A DNA stretch of 64,000 nt, taken from Bacillus timonensis (GTDB taxonomy: Bacteria > Bacillota > Bacilli > Bacillales > Bacillaceae_L). Within the stretch, counting starts at the first letter, position 1, and each line of letters starts with the position of its first letter. The DNA lies in the NCBI GenBank assembly GCA_020171895.1, contig JAIVAN010000003.1, positions 496,001 to 560,000 of the forward strand, read 5' to 3'. The notes beneath the pieces are model-generated. The model saw nothing but the letters and a program-made list of their open reading frames with translations. It was not told the origin of the DNA and did not search any database. Shown here piece by piece: positions 19,585 to 27,513 of the stretch. Position numbers and translations under genes: made by a program.

Positions 19585-20193
19585 TTAACTGTTCCAATCA
19601 AAATGTTCATCACAAAGGGGTACAAACATGAGTTTAGTTTCCCCTAACTCAATAATATCTCTTGATTTAAGTGGCGTGCTAAAATCGATAACCTCGTCAT
19701 TCACATATACTAAACCTCTGCCCTGTCCTGCAAGCAACCGAAAGTTTCTTTTTTTAGGATCGTAAATGACCGTAGCATGATTATCTCTAGAAATCGTTTG
19801 ATCATTCGCAATATGAATATCATTTGTTTCAGAACGTCCAAGCGTATTTTTTTCTGGATGTATTCGATAATCTCTTCCTCTGTCTTTTCCAGCAATACAA
19901 ACGAGCCAACCTACCACTGGTTCTGTACCTTCTTTTTTCATATAAACACCCACTGTTTTCCCTTCATCGGATGAATTAAAGCTTTGCTCTCTTTTTATTT
20001 GATCTAGAATCGAAGGTTGGATCTGCTGCGGTTTTACTTGTTCTATATCTGTTTTTTTCCAAGGACTAGGCTTTGGCATATGAGGTGATAACCCAATCGT
20101 TTTACCTCTGTTTCCTTGCTCTTGACAATGCGGGCAATTTCCATGCGTTTGCTGATTATAGAAATGACCGTTCGCACATTGAATCATACTCAA
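19585..20193 (-). CDS. Zinc-ribbon FHA adaptor protein
   Basis: A 202-residue cytosolic protein. N-terminal zinc ribbon (CANGHFYN then CPHC, Cys6, Cys20, Cys23, His10), a disordered linker and a C-terminal FHA domain (about 95-192) with GR at 119-120 and SRDNH at 135-139. The linker holds two near-identical motifs, GKTIG at 30-34 and GKTVG at 78-82, reminiscent of phosphothreonine docking sites in self-binding FHA proteins; the kinase has a similar KTLLG. A likely phospho-dependent scaffold, inferred. TTG start six bases after AGGAGGG. Confidence 0.88.
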   Translation of the reverse strand: MSMIQCANGHFYNQQTHGNCPHCQEQGNRGKTIGLSPHMPKPSPWKKTDIEQVKPQQIQPSILDQIKREQSFNSSDEGKTVGVYMKKEGTEPVVGWLVCIAGKDRGRDYRIHPEKNTLGRSETNDIHIANDQTISRDNHATVIYDPKKRNFRLLAGQGRGLVYVNDEVIDFSTPLKSRDIIELGETKLMFVPLCDEHFDWNS

Positions 20194-20247
20194 CTTAATC
20201 CCTCCTACATGAAGTTTTCATTAAATGGGACAGTACAAATTCATTTG

Positions 20248-20976
20248 TTAGTTGATACATACAGCAATCGCAGAATAATTATCATGTTTAGTTTTAGCGC
20301 GTTTAAGTAGTCTTAACTCCATTCTTTTAAGCCATTCTTCTGGTGTATGAGATTTGTAAAAGTCAATTTCCATCTCAGTTTCAACTACATATTCCCAAAA
20401 GCCATCCGTACATAATAAGTACGCATCACCTGGTTGCATTGGTCCCTCTGCCTTTTTTATCGTAGGTTTTATTTTTTCATTACTACCTAGTGACTTTAAA
20501 ATCTTATTTCGATCCTCATGATATCGAATCTCCTGTTCACTAATTTCACCTAAATTAACGAGTTTTTGGACAACGCTGTGATCTTGTGTACGTGTAACAA
20601 AGCGACCATTTCGAAAGAAGTAACATCTAGAATCACCAACATGCGCTATAAAAGTAGATAATCCATCGGTAATTAATAGAACAATCGTCGTTTGCATCTT
20701 TTGAAGAAGTAACTTTTCTTTTTGAATCGTTAATATCGCATGATTAGCTTCTTTAAATAATGAATCGATTGTCTCCTCATTTAAAGTTTCTATTTGTTTA
20801 AATCCATTTAATATTGTGTCAATAGCTAGCTTAGATGCAAATTCTCCGCCTTGATGTCCACCCATTCCATCGGCTACTATCCAAATGTGAAAATGCTGTA
20901 AACTTATACAGCTGCAACTATCTTCGTTATATCTCCGACCGCCTGCTTTACATATAGATGAACTAATCAATTCCAT
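20248..20976 (-). CDS. Soluble PP2C-family Ser/Thr phosphatase
   Basis: A 242-residue PPM/PP2C metal-dependent phosphatase. Metal and phosphate motifs: RRYNEDS near 15, VADGMGGHQGGE near 35-45, AHVGDSR near 115, RTQDHSVV near 133, LLCTDGFWE near 193, and KHDNYSAI near 233. No membrane helix, so cytosolic. It starts three bases after the protease-FHA stop, with GGAG nine bases upstream. One of two PP2C enzymes in the operon, expected to reverse phosphorylation by the kinase encoded downstream. Similar to B. subtilis PrpC in size. Confidence 0.94.
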   Translation of the reverse strand: MELISSSICKAGGRRYNEDSCSCISLQHFHIWIVADGMGGHQGGEFASKLAIDTILNGFKQIETLNEETIDSLFKEANHAILTIQKEKLLLQKMQTTIVLLITDGLSTFIAHVGDSRCYFFRNGRFVTRTQDHSVVQKLVNLGEISEQEIRYHEDRNKILKSLGSNEKIKPTIKKAEGPMQPGDAYLLCTDGFWEYVVETEMEIDFYKSHTPEEWLKRMELRLLKRAKTKHDNYSAIAVCIN

Positions 20977-20979
20977 CTT

Positions 20980-22284
20980 CTATTTCTCCAATCTAACTTC
21001 AAACATGTTTTCTTTATTACATATATAAAATTGATCTCCATTTTTTAAAGATATTCTTAAATGAGGTAATATTTTTTGACCATTTGTTAAAAAAGTACCA
21101 TTTGTAGATTGAAGATCCATGATGTGGAAAACGTTTTGAGATGAATCAAAGGAAACCGTACAATGACTCCCACTCACTAAAGGTGAATCGATAATTAATT
21201 GACTGTTAGATGGACTTCTACCAATTGTAATAGGTTGATTGACACGGAACTTTTGTCCTTGGTGTCGCCCGTTTAGGGCAACTAAATATGGTGTTGTATG
21301 AGTTGAGAGATTGTTAATTTCTCTAACTGGTTCATTTAAGGTGGAATCAGTTGATTTTTTAGATGGATAAGAATGAGTAACTCTTCTACTCACTTCTTTA
21401 ACAATTACCCTTCCCCTTCTCGTAAGTGATAATATAAATGCGGCACCTGCTAATACAACTGCGATTAACCCTAAGAGTAACAATAAGATATTAATAGAAT
21501 TAGATTGATTATTTTTACCTATTTCTTTTCTTTCTTCTAATTCATATTCAATCCCTAAAAGATCTAATTCAACTAACAATTCATCTGCTTGTATTGACCA
21601 TCCAATATTATCACCTAATCGGATGCGGTCTGTTTTTTGTTGACCATCTTCCCCAAAAACTACACCAGCAACAAGTGAGGCAGCACTGTTTATACCTATA
21701 ACCGCACCACTTTCAGTAAACAATGGTCCGCCTGAATTTCCGGGATTTATGGGAGCATCTGTTTGATAAAGTGCAACACCATCTTTTGATTTAACCTTTG
21801 CACTAATTATGCCTTTTGCAACTTTTACGGTTGTAATGGTTGATGGATCTATCAGCCGTTGATCAAGTGCGGCTCCAGGAAACCCCATAACATAGACTTG
21901 GTCAGTTACCTTTACATCTCTTGCAATTGTAAATGTTACTGCAGGTCGATTTAATGGTTCTGCTGTTTCTAAAACTGCTAAATCCTTAATAGGTGATGAC
22001 CATATCACAGTAGCTGGAATAATTAAATCAATATCTAACACAACATTAACAGCACCACCTTGTTCTGCACAATCTATTACATGATGGTTGGTGACGACGT
22101 GCTGCCCATTACCAATAACAAAACCAGTCCCCATTCCGAATGCGCCATTTAAGTCTCCACACGTAATAAGTATTGTACTAGATTGCATCTCGTCTATGGT
22201 TTTTGCATTAGAGTTTTGTGGAATGATTATTAAGAAAACAAGAAAGCATATGATTATAGATAAACATTTTTTCATCATTATCAC
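20980..22284 (-). CDS. Trypsin-like (S1C) protease, TM, cytosolic FHA
   Basis: A 434-residue protein. Signal peptide (about 5-27), an extracytoplasmic trypsin/HtrA-like domain with catalytic His68 (TNHHVI), Asp101 (DLAVL) and Ser184 (NPGNSGGPL), a membrane helix (about 264-288), a basic linker and a C-terminal FHA domain (about 333-430) with GR at 355-356, SGSH at 371-374 and STNGT. No PDZ domain. The arrangement puts a protease outside and a phosphothreonine reader inside, so kinase signals could tether or gate it. GTG start directly abutting the previous stop, seven bases after GGAGG. Central member of the operon. Confidence 0.93.
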   Translation of the reverse strand: MIMMKKCLSIIICFLVFLIIIPQNSNAKTIDEMQSSTILITCGDLNGAFGMGTGFVIGNGQHVVTNHHVIDCAEQGGAVNVVLDIDLIIPATVIWSSPIKDLAVLETAEPLNRPAVTFTIARDVKVTDQVYVMGFPGAALDQRLIDPSTITTVKVAKGIISAKVKSKDGVALYQTDAPINPGNSGGPLFTESGAVIGINSAASLVAGVVFGEDGQQKTDRIRLGDNIGWSIQADELLVELDLLGIEYELEERKEIGKNNQSNSINILLLLLGLIAVVLAGAAFILSLTRRGRVIVKEVSRRVTHSYPSKKSTDSTLNEPVREINNLSTHTTPYLVALNGRHQGQKFRVNQPITIGRSPSNSQLIIDSPLVSGSHCTVSFDSSQNVFHIMDLQSTNGTFLTNGQKILPHLRISLKNGDQFYICNKENMFEVRLEK

Positions 22285-23304
22285 CTATCCACCTCCTTCT
22301 TGTTTACTTCCTTTTAATAGATTAAAGTTTTCATTTATTATGTTTTTAAATTCACTAATCGTTCCACCATTCAAGTCAAACATATAAAATCCTACAGTTA
22401 CAAAAATAAAGAAGAAGATGAATAAAAGTGATAGGAGAACAAGAGTTCTATAATTTCGAGTCTTTTTTAAATGGAAACTGCTGTCTATCGTAGCAGTGGG
22501 TCTTTCTCTTTCCTCAAGAATTCTGACTGTCACTTCGGATTGAGGTGCAATTCGGTCTAACAGGATCACTGTAATGTTATCTTGAGAATGATTTCCTTTA
22601 TCTATAACGGTATTCACTATTTTTTGGCATGCTCCATCACAATGTTGATTAAGTATTTCAATCAATTCTGCTTCTGAAATATTTCCGTACATTCCGTCAC
22701 TGCATAATAATATGCGATCTCCAATTTCAAGAGGAAAAGGTATTATATTACGGTCAACCTCATTTAAAACCTCATTTCCAAGGTAGCTTGTTAATGCTTC
22801 ACGCTGTGGATGTTGATCAGCCTCATCTTTAGTCATTCTCCCATTTGCAACTTCTTCGTATAGTATATTGGCGTATACATGATCCTGTGTTAATTGATGT
22901 ATTTCATTGTTTCTATATAGATATATTCGACTGTCACCTACTGAGATCCAATAAAGTGAATCATGTTTTATGGCAGCAGCTATAAGTGTGCTTCCAATTT
23001 TATTTGCATTTCCACTTTCAAGGGCCAATTGACAGACAGTTTTATTTGCATAAATGAGTGACTGGTATAAAATTTCTGGAAAATCAACATTAATCGTTAG
23101 GTCTTGATAGTATTCTAGAAATGAGTGAACAGCCGATTGGCTCGCTTCCTGTCCAAAAGCCATTCCTCCCATGCCGTCTGCAAGAATAGCGAGGATTCCA
23201 CGTTTATCTATCATCTCAAGATGATTTATATTTGAAAATCCAAACGAATCTTCTTGTTTTGAACGAGCACCAATATGCTGGGCATTGTCAGGTTTAATAT
23301 TCAT
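22285..23304 (-). CDS. Membrane-anchored PP2C-family phosphatase
   Basis: A 339-residue protein: N-terminal PP2C domain (about 1-255; ARSKQEDSF, LADGMGG, SVGDSR, LTQDHVY, LLCSDGMYG, SQDNITVI), a linker, and a single membrane helix near residues 290-312, then a short external tail. The phosphatase is cytosolic, tethered to the inner face. First gene of the second transcription unit of the locus; its stop abuts the protease-FHA start. Complements the soluble PP2C and may act locally on the kinase, EssC or FHA proteins. Confidence 0.94.
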   Translation of the reverse strand: MNIKPDNAQHIGARSKQEDSFGFSNINHLEMIDKRGILAILADGMGGMAFGQEASQSAVHSFLEYYQDLTINVDFPEILYQSLIYANKTVCQLALESGNANKIGSTLIAAAIKHDSLYWISVGDSRIYLYRNNEIHQLTQDHVYANILYEEVANGRMTKDEADQHPQREALTSYLGNEVLNEVDRNIIPFPLEIGDRILLCSDGMYGNISEAELIEILNQHCDGACQKIVNTVIDKGNHSQDNITVILLDRIAPQSEVTVRILEERERPTATIDSSFHLKKTRNYRTLVLLSLLFIFFFIFVTVGFYMFDLNGGTISEFKNIINENFNLLKGSKQEGGG

Positions 23305-23375
23305 TTCTTCACCCCAGTAGGTAAAATTACATACATAAAACAGACTTTAAATGTTTAATAATGTGCACTTGTCTC

Positions 23376-23460
23376 TTTTAGAGTGTTGAATTCTTGAACA
23401 TCAGCTGTGTTAATCGAAGAGGAAGGACTGAGACTCCTAGAGGAACATAGTGTCGAATTT
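23376..23460 (+). repeat. Truncated copy of the dispersed repeat
   Basis: GAGTGTTGAATTC... then GTGTTAATCG at 23407 and GGAAGGACTGAGACTCCT match the left part of the full repeat that follows, but the rest is missing. Confidence 0.7.
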
Positions 23461-23731
23461 TTCAGGGGAGAATTTCATCCAATTAAGAATTTGCACCATG
23501 GAAGATCAAAATGTGAACTGGGAACTGGTTTATTACATATATAAAATGTTGACTTTTAAGTAATTCATGAGTGTTAATCGGAGTGGAAGGACCGAGACTC
23601 CTGCAGGAGATGTGCCGGACTTGAGACCCCACAGGCGAAGCCGAGGAGGCTCAAGTGGCACCCTGCGGAAAGCGAGAGTCCTGCAACGCAGATTAACACC
23701 CATGTTGAGGGTAAAGAATTGTATTTTCAGG
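23461..23731 (+). repeat. Dispersed ~270-bp repeat with palindromic core
   Basis: Core 23571-23699 (129 bp) begins GTGTTAATC and ends GATTAACAC, with internal ACCGAGACTCCTGC, CTTGAGACCCCACAGGCG and GAGGAGGCTCAAG. The left flank (AAGAATTTGCACCATG...AAATGTGAACTG) and the right flank (TTGTATTTTCAGG at 23719) recur in the 45.4- and 58.8-kb copies. No ORF of note; looks like a non-autonomous extragenic element. Confidence 0.85.
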
Positions 23732-23801
23732 CTAGCCTTTGATTAAGATGAATACAGGATATAGTGGATCATTTCCTATGTGGTATGGTTCATAAAGAGT
23801 T

Positions 23802-23927
23802 TCACTTTTCTCTTGATTTAATTCTTTTTTTCTTTATTTCCTTCGCTTTTCTATATAGGTCAATTGTGGTGAATATTAATGAAAAAAAGATTAATAGTCT
23901 GATTAAAGCTATAAATACTTCTTCCAT
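23802..23927 (-). CDS. Small single-TM protein in the T7SS locus
   Basis: A 41-residue ORF, MEEVFIALIRLLIFFSLIF then a very basic tail (KAKEIKKKRIKSREK). One membrane helix with a lysine/arginine-rich cytosolic end. The ribosome binding site AGGGAGG, six bases from the ATG, is excellent. It lies between the lipase gene and the phosphatase operon in the same orientation. It may be an accessory T7SS or regulatory micropeptide; it could also be an unrelated small protein. Confidence 0.55.
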   Translation of the reverse strand: MEEVFIALIRLLIFFSLIFTTIDLYRKAKEIKKKRIKSREK

Positions 23928-24082
23928 TAACGCCCTCCCTTTTTGTACATGTACATTTATTAAGAAGTTTATTGTTCACGTCCATATAATATATCTTGTA
24001 CACCTTTAAATGCTCAATAAAAACTTAAGCATATTTTACTGTTTGACTATCAGCTATTACAAACATGCATTCATATACTTTA

Positions 24083-24116
24083 ATCCATGCCGAATGACAT
24101 TGTTTTCAGCATGGAT
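24083..24116 (-). terminator. Stem-loop after the lipase gene
   Basis: ATCCATGCTGAA pairs with TTCGGCATGGAT (12 bp, loop of ten). The T-tract is weak, so it may be a terminator of limited efficiency or an RNA-stabilising hairpin at the end of the EssC operon. Confidence 0.55.
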
Positions 24117-24129
24117 AACCTTAAACCCC

Positions 24130-25707
24130 TTATTGATTCGCTTTTTGCAAAAGTGATCGTTCACATTTTTTGATATTTGTATCTGCTAGCTTTAGATATT
24201 CAATACATCTCTGTAGATCCCCGTTGTAACCAATTTGGAAATCTAAAATAAACACTTGTATTTTTTTCCACAAATCCACCATGTCGTACAACCTTTTTAT
24301 TTTATGATCGACATCTACAAGCTGATTTTGAACATGTTGCAACTTTCTTGTCATTTCCATGAGTGTATATAAATCTACCTTTAATGGACCTGTATAATAG
24401 CCCTTATTGGGACCTTGTGTTAAATTATTAAAAAAGTCGGCTATTCCTTTAAAAACGTTTGATACGTTTTCAAAAATACCTTTACTAAAATTAGCTAATG
24501 TTTCCCCAATTGCAATTCCAACTTTCGCAATATGATCCAAAGCATGGTTAAAAGCATCAACAACTCCATGATATAAGTTCACAATGAATTTTTGTGCCTC
24601 TTCAAATACAATCTCTAACATGGTATAGGCAAAATAAATGATTCCAACTGCAACGACAGCAGCTACAACAAGCCCAATTGCTGCTAAAACGAAAGTTGGA
24701 GCGACTATTGATAAAAATATTCCAGCCATAGCTAGCCCTGTAAAATCAATTCGTCCTGATATCGCTGCAAATGCAACGTTAACGATTCCTTCAAGAATAG
24801 GATCAGGTAGTATCTCAATGGTTTCAATCATATTTTGTACCACCAAGCAAGAGAAATTTTTTCTCTCCTCATCGGATCTTACAAGCACTCCATTATCAGC
24901 TTTTAAAAAAGCTAATTGATGATTATCTATGTTACCGGGGTCTCCAAGTAACGAAACTCCCTCTACTTTTGTTGCAGTGGATTTTAAGATAATAGGAGTT
25001 GTTAAGTTATATAGAATAGAAGAAACGATATCGTTCTCATTTTGAAATTCTTTAATTCTCGACTTCATTTGTTGAATAACTTCCCAATTATTTTGGATAA
25101 ATTGCTGATTAAACCCAGGTGCATTAAAAGTAAACGTTCCTACAATTTTATTTCTTATTTCTTCATTCGCACCAACGGTTCCAGCTAAAGCAATATTTCC
25201 ACCTAATGAATGACCTGTTACAGATATTTCATTATACTTTTGACCGTATTTGTTCATATACTCAATGGCTTCTTTTTGTTGAACAGCAAGTGGAGAAAAA
25301 ATAGTCGTTGCATTATTATACCAATCGGTGTCACGGTGTCGAGGGTTATCCATAGCTTCACTTCCCCTAAAAGCAAAAACTGCCTGCCCAGGAGATGGTA
25401 CAAATGTATATCCAACAAAACCGGTACTCATATTATTATTTTCTGCATTAGCAATTTGCCAATTATAGTACTTTGAACTAGGATCGGTTAGATTTAAAAT
25501 CGTATTTTTAAAACTTTCAAACTCTTGTTCTGTACGGAATTTTTGTCTTAAAACATCTTCTTTATCTTCACCTAATAATTTGTCACAATAATAGGATGCA
25601 AGATCACCGATTGTTAGAGGTTTTTTATCAATTAGAGAACCATCAATATCAAAATACACGAGATAAGACAAAATCATATGATCAAACTCTGTTACAGTTA
25701 CCGACAT
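24130..25707 (-). CDS. Lipase-like T7SS candidate effector with C-terminal WXG/LXG-like domain
   Basis: A 525-residue protein. N-terminal alpha/beta hydrolase of the Mbeg1/class-3 lipase kind with nucleophile Ser167 in GHSLGGN, and likely Asp226 (NENDIVS) and His263 (NIDNHQLAF) completing the triad. A hydrophobic section (about 300-365) may be one or two membrane-inserting helices. The last 85 residues (about 440-525) form a predicted helical hairpin with a turn at QIGYNGD, resembling a WXG100/LXG targeting module placed at the C-terminus, as in the reverse-LXG lipase TslA of Staphylococcus aureus. Start at ATG 25707, after AAGGTGG, 13 bases beyond the lipoprotein stop. Co-transcribed with WXG100 genes and EssC, hence probably a secreted effector. 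Confidence 0.8.
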   Translation of the reverse strand: MSVTVTEFDHMILSYLVYFDIDGSLIDKKPLTIGDLASYYCDKLLGEDKEDVLRQKFRTEQEFESFKNTILNLTDPSSKYYNWQIANAENNNMSTGFVGYTFVPSPGQAVFAFRGSEAMDNPRHRDTDWYNNATTIFSPLAVQQKEAIEYMNKYGQKYNEISVTGHSLGGNIALAGTVGANEEIRNKIVGTFTFNAPGFNQQFIQNNWEVIQQMKSRIKEFQNENDIVSSILYNLTTPIILKSTATKVEGVSLLGDPGNIDNHQLAFLKADNGVLVRSDEERKNFSCLVVQNMIETIEILPDPILEGIVNVAFAAISGRIDFTGLAMAGIFLSIVAPTFVLAAIGLVVAAVVAVGIIYFAYTMLEIVFEEAQKFIVNLYHGVVDAFNHALDHIAKVGIAIGETLANFSKGIFENVSNVFKGIADFFNNLTQGPNKGYYTGPLKVDLYTLMEMTRKLQHVQNQLVDVDHKIKRLYDMVDLWKKIQVFILDFQIGYNGDLQRCIEYLKLADTNIKKCERSLLQKANQ

Positions 25708-25720
25708 TTCCTCCCCACCT

Positions 25721-26476
25721 TCATTCACTGAAATTACTTATAATTTCTTCTGTTGTTTGAAGGACTTTACCACCTTTAATTTGCAGCCATGTAGAAGATG
25801 TGCTTTTCTCTGAATAATAAATGTTTGATTCTCTATGTTGATAGAGTGTGTCTTTTTGTACTTCAATCTCTTGAAATAAAGCTGGGGTCAAATAAAAGAA
25901 CCGAACATATGCTTCTTTGATTCCAAACGATAAACACCTGTTTGCAAAAGAGATCATCTTATCTGCTTGATTTTTAACATCTTCTTTTCCATCACTTTTA
26001 ACAAACACATATATACTGACATCGATCTTAGTAGATAAGTAATCTTCTAGTGGGATGTTAAGCATTTCCGTAGAATCGCTATTGCTATTAAATCCAGGTG
26101 GTGAATGTAAATATGTTTTCAAAGTAAGATCACCTTCAAATATCTTTCTAGCAACAGGATTTAATGTGTGATCAACTTCTTCTCCCTTTATAATATTTAA
26201 ATAAGAGTCCCAAATCGTTTCAGTATCCTTTGTGATTTCTACATTAAATTTCTTATAAGGGCTTTCCTTCGGATAGACGATTGCTTTTACTGTATTAGTT
26301 GTCAATGTTCCGTATCCACCACCGATGCGGTCTACGACAAATTCTTCTCCGTATTTTTCTTGTAAAAAGTTCTCTATTTTTTCTACTGTGACTTTGTCTT
26401 TGTCAGCACATGCCGCCATTAACAAACCAGAAAAAACACTCATAGAAATTAACACCACCTTTATCCAAAATTTCAT
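25721..26476 (-). CDS. Lipoprotein next to the lipase (candidate immunity protein)
   Basis: A 251-residue protein with a type II signal peptide: basic MKFWIK, hydrophobic core and lipobox LMAAC with Cys23. The mature part is acidic, alpha/beta and has no family I recognise; a DUF-like T7SS-associated lipoprotein. Located immediately before the lipase gene. In the S. aureus TslA system the lipase is neutralised by surface lipoproteins (TilA), so an immunity role is a reasonable inference here; a secretion accessory role is the alternative. ATG with GGAG nine bases upstream. Confidence 0.82.
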   Translation of the reverse strand: MKFWIKVVLISMSVFSGLLMAACADKDKVTVEKIENFLQEKYGEEFVVDRIGGGYGTLTTNTVKAIVYPKESPYKKFNVEITKDTETIWDSYLNIIKGEEVDHTLNPVARKIFEGDLTLKTYLHSPPGFNSNSDSTEMLNIPLEDYLSTKIDVSIYVFVKSDGKEDVKNQADKMISFANRCLSFGIKEAYVRFFYLTPALFQEIEVQKDTLYQHRESNIYYSEKSTSSTWLQIKGGKVLQTTEEIISNFSE

Positions 26477-26515
26477 GCATTCACTCTCCTAATAGGAAGG
26501 CATACATTAGATTAA

Positions 26516-26707
26516 TTATTTTAATTGCATTAAATTCGTTTTTAGCTTTTGATAATCACTTGCAATTCGATTTAATCTCTGTGCACAATATTCGCTTCCA
26601 ATCCCTTTAAATTGACTTAATTCTTGTGATACATTGTTTAAATTTTTAATGATTGTATTAATATCTGTAATAATTGTATCTAGTTGTAACTTTGCTTGAT
26701 GGTCCAT
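26516..26707 (-). CDS. Short WXG100-like helical protein (effector partner candidate)
   Basis: A 63-residue protein made of two amphipathic helices joined at FKGIGSEYCAQ in place of a WXG turn. Its small size and hairpin design resemble LXG-associated helical partner (Lap) proteins that bind effector targeting domains. It is encoded between two WXG100 genes and the lipoprotein-lipase pair, so it is a candidate chaperone or targeting partner of the lipase. ATG preceded by GAGGTTGAAAA. Function inferred from size and context. Confidence 0.75.
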   Translation of the reverse strand: MDHQAKLQLDTIITDINTIIKNLNNVSQELSQFKGIGSEYCAQRLNRIASDYQKLKTNLMQLK

Positions 26708-26813
26708 TTTTCAACCTCTATTCTTTAGGAAGTAATTTCTATCTTGGATTAATTTACAACTTTACAACTATAAAGGTAGTGAATTACATAGGTAATCTTT
26801 TAGAAATGGTAAA

Positions 26814-26843
26814 GAGGGCAACTAGTCAGTGCTTGTCACCCTC
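26814..26843 (-). terminator. Intercistronic stem-loop below the WXG100 genes
   Basis: GAGGG..AC.AG pairs with CTTGT..CCCTC around a short loop, just after the second WXG100 gene. The following T content is low (CTCTTTACC), so it probably attenuates or protects the upstream WXG100 message rather than stopping all transcription. Confidence 0.5.
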
Positions 26844-26852
26844 ATTTAACTT

Positions 26853-27155
26853 CTATTTAAATTGACTTGCGTTGTTATTAATTTGTGTTTCTGTCTGATT
26901 ATAAATTTCAACAGTTTGATCTAAGAAAACGGCATAAGAGTTTACAATATTCTTGTATTCTTCAAATCTAGGGGAAAGTGAATTGAATTTTTCTCTTATC
27001 GTATTAGATGAATCACTTTGCCATGATTGAGCCAGGTTATTCATTTCTTTCCTGATTTCTTCAAGTCGTGCTGACAAATCTTCATTTATTGCTTTTATTG
27101 ATTGTGCGGTTTTTGAAACCTCTGGTAAGGAAATATTAATACCTTCAGCTGCCAT
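26853..27155 (-). CDS. WXG100 (ESAT-6-like) protein 2
   Basis: A 100-residue helical hairpin of the WXG100 superfamily. The turn is SWQSDSS, i.e. Trp-Gln-Ser instead of Trp-X-Gly, an atypical glycine loss. Near the C-terminus IYNQTE fits the YxxxD/E secretion signal. Perfect AAAGGAGG ribosome binding site. Probably pairs with the adjacent WXG100 protein 1 as a heterodimer, or is itself a substrate of the EssC machine. Confidence 0.9.
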   Translation of the reverse strand: MAAEGINISLPEVSKTAQSIKAINEDLSARLEEIRKEMNNLAQSWQSDSSNTIREKFNSLSPRFEEYKNIVNSYAVFLDQTVEIYNQTETQINNNASQFK

Positions 27156-27182
27156 GTTAAATCCTCCTTTAACGTTTATTAA

Positions 27183-27485
27183 TTAATTTGTTAACTTTTT
27201 CGCTGCATTTATCGTTTCTTCTTGTGTTTGTCTGTAAACACTTGCAGCTTGCTTTAAAAATTCAGCATACTGTTTCATAAGAGTAACCATTGCTTGAAAA
27301 TCATCTGTGAACCCTTTAATTTGATTAACAAATGCTAGGTTATCTGCCCCTTGCCATGCTGCACCCATCCCATCAACTTCGCTAAACAACTTGTTAAATT
27401 GGCGCTCATAATCAGCTGATTGTGCATCCATTTTTTGAGCTGCAGCTTCTAGTTTTGCAGGATCTACAACAATTTTTCTCCCCAT
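27183..27485 (-). CDS. WXG100 (ESAT-6/YukE-like) protein 1
   Basis: A 100-residue WXG100 protein with canonical turn AAWQGADN near residue 43-50 and C-terminal VYRQTQEE matching YxxxD/E. Length is exactly that of the family. Equivalent in role to YukE/EsxA, a secreted core component of T7SS. Unlike Bacillus subtilis, where yukE is the first gene, here it follows essC and yukD. Confidence 0.94.
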   Translation of the reverse strand: MGRKIVVDPAKLEAAAQKMDAQSADYERQFNKLFSEVDGMGAAWQGADNLAFVNQIKGFTDDFQAMVTLMKQYAEFLKQAASVYRQTQEETINAAKKLTN

Positions 27486-27513
27486 TACGCTTCCCCCTCC
27501 ACATTAAGTGTTG

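Larger units (their letters stand above)
23305..23801. other. Repeat-filled gap inside the T7SS locus
   Basis: Holds the upstream region of the phosphatase-kinase operon and two head-to-tail dispersed repeats. A plus-strand frame of 81 codons (23764-24009) is not credible because it lacks a ribosome binding site and overlaps the small minus-strand gene. Confidence 0.6.

Noticed and set aside
23764..24009. Plus-strand 81-codon frame in the T7SS gap
   Set aside because: No ribosome binding site, and it overlaps a well-supported small gene on the other strand; composition looks like antisense noise.
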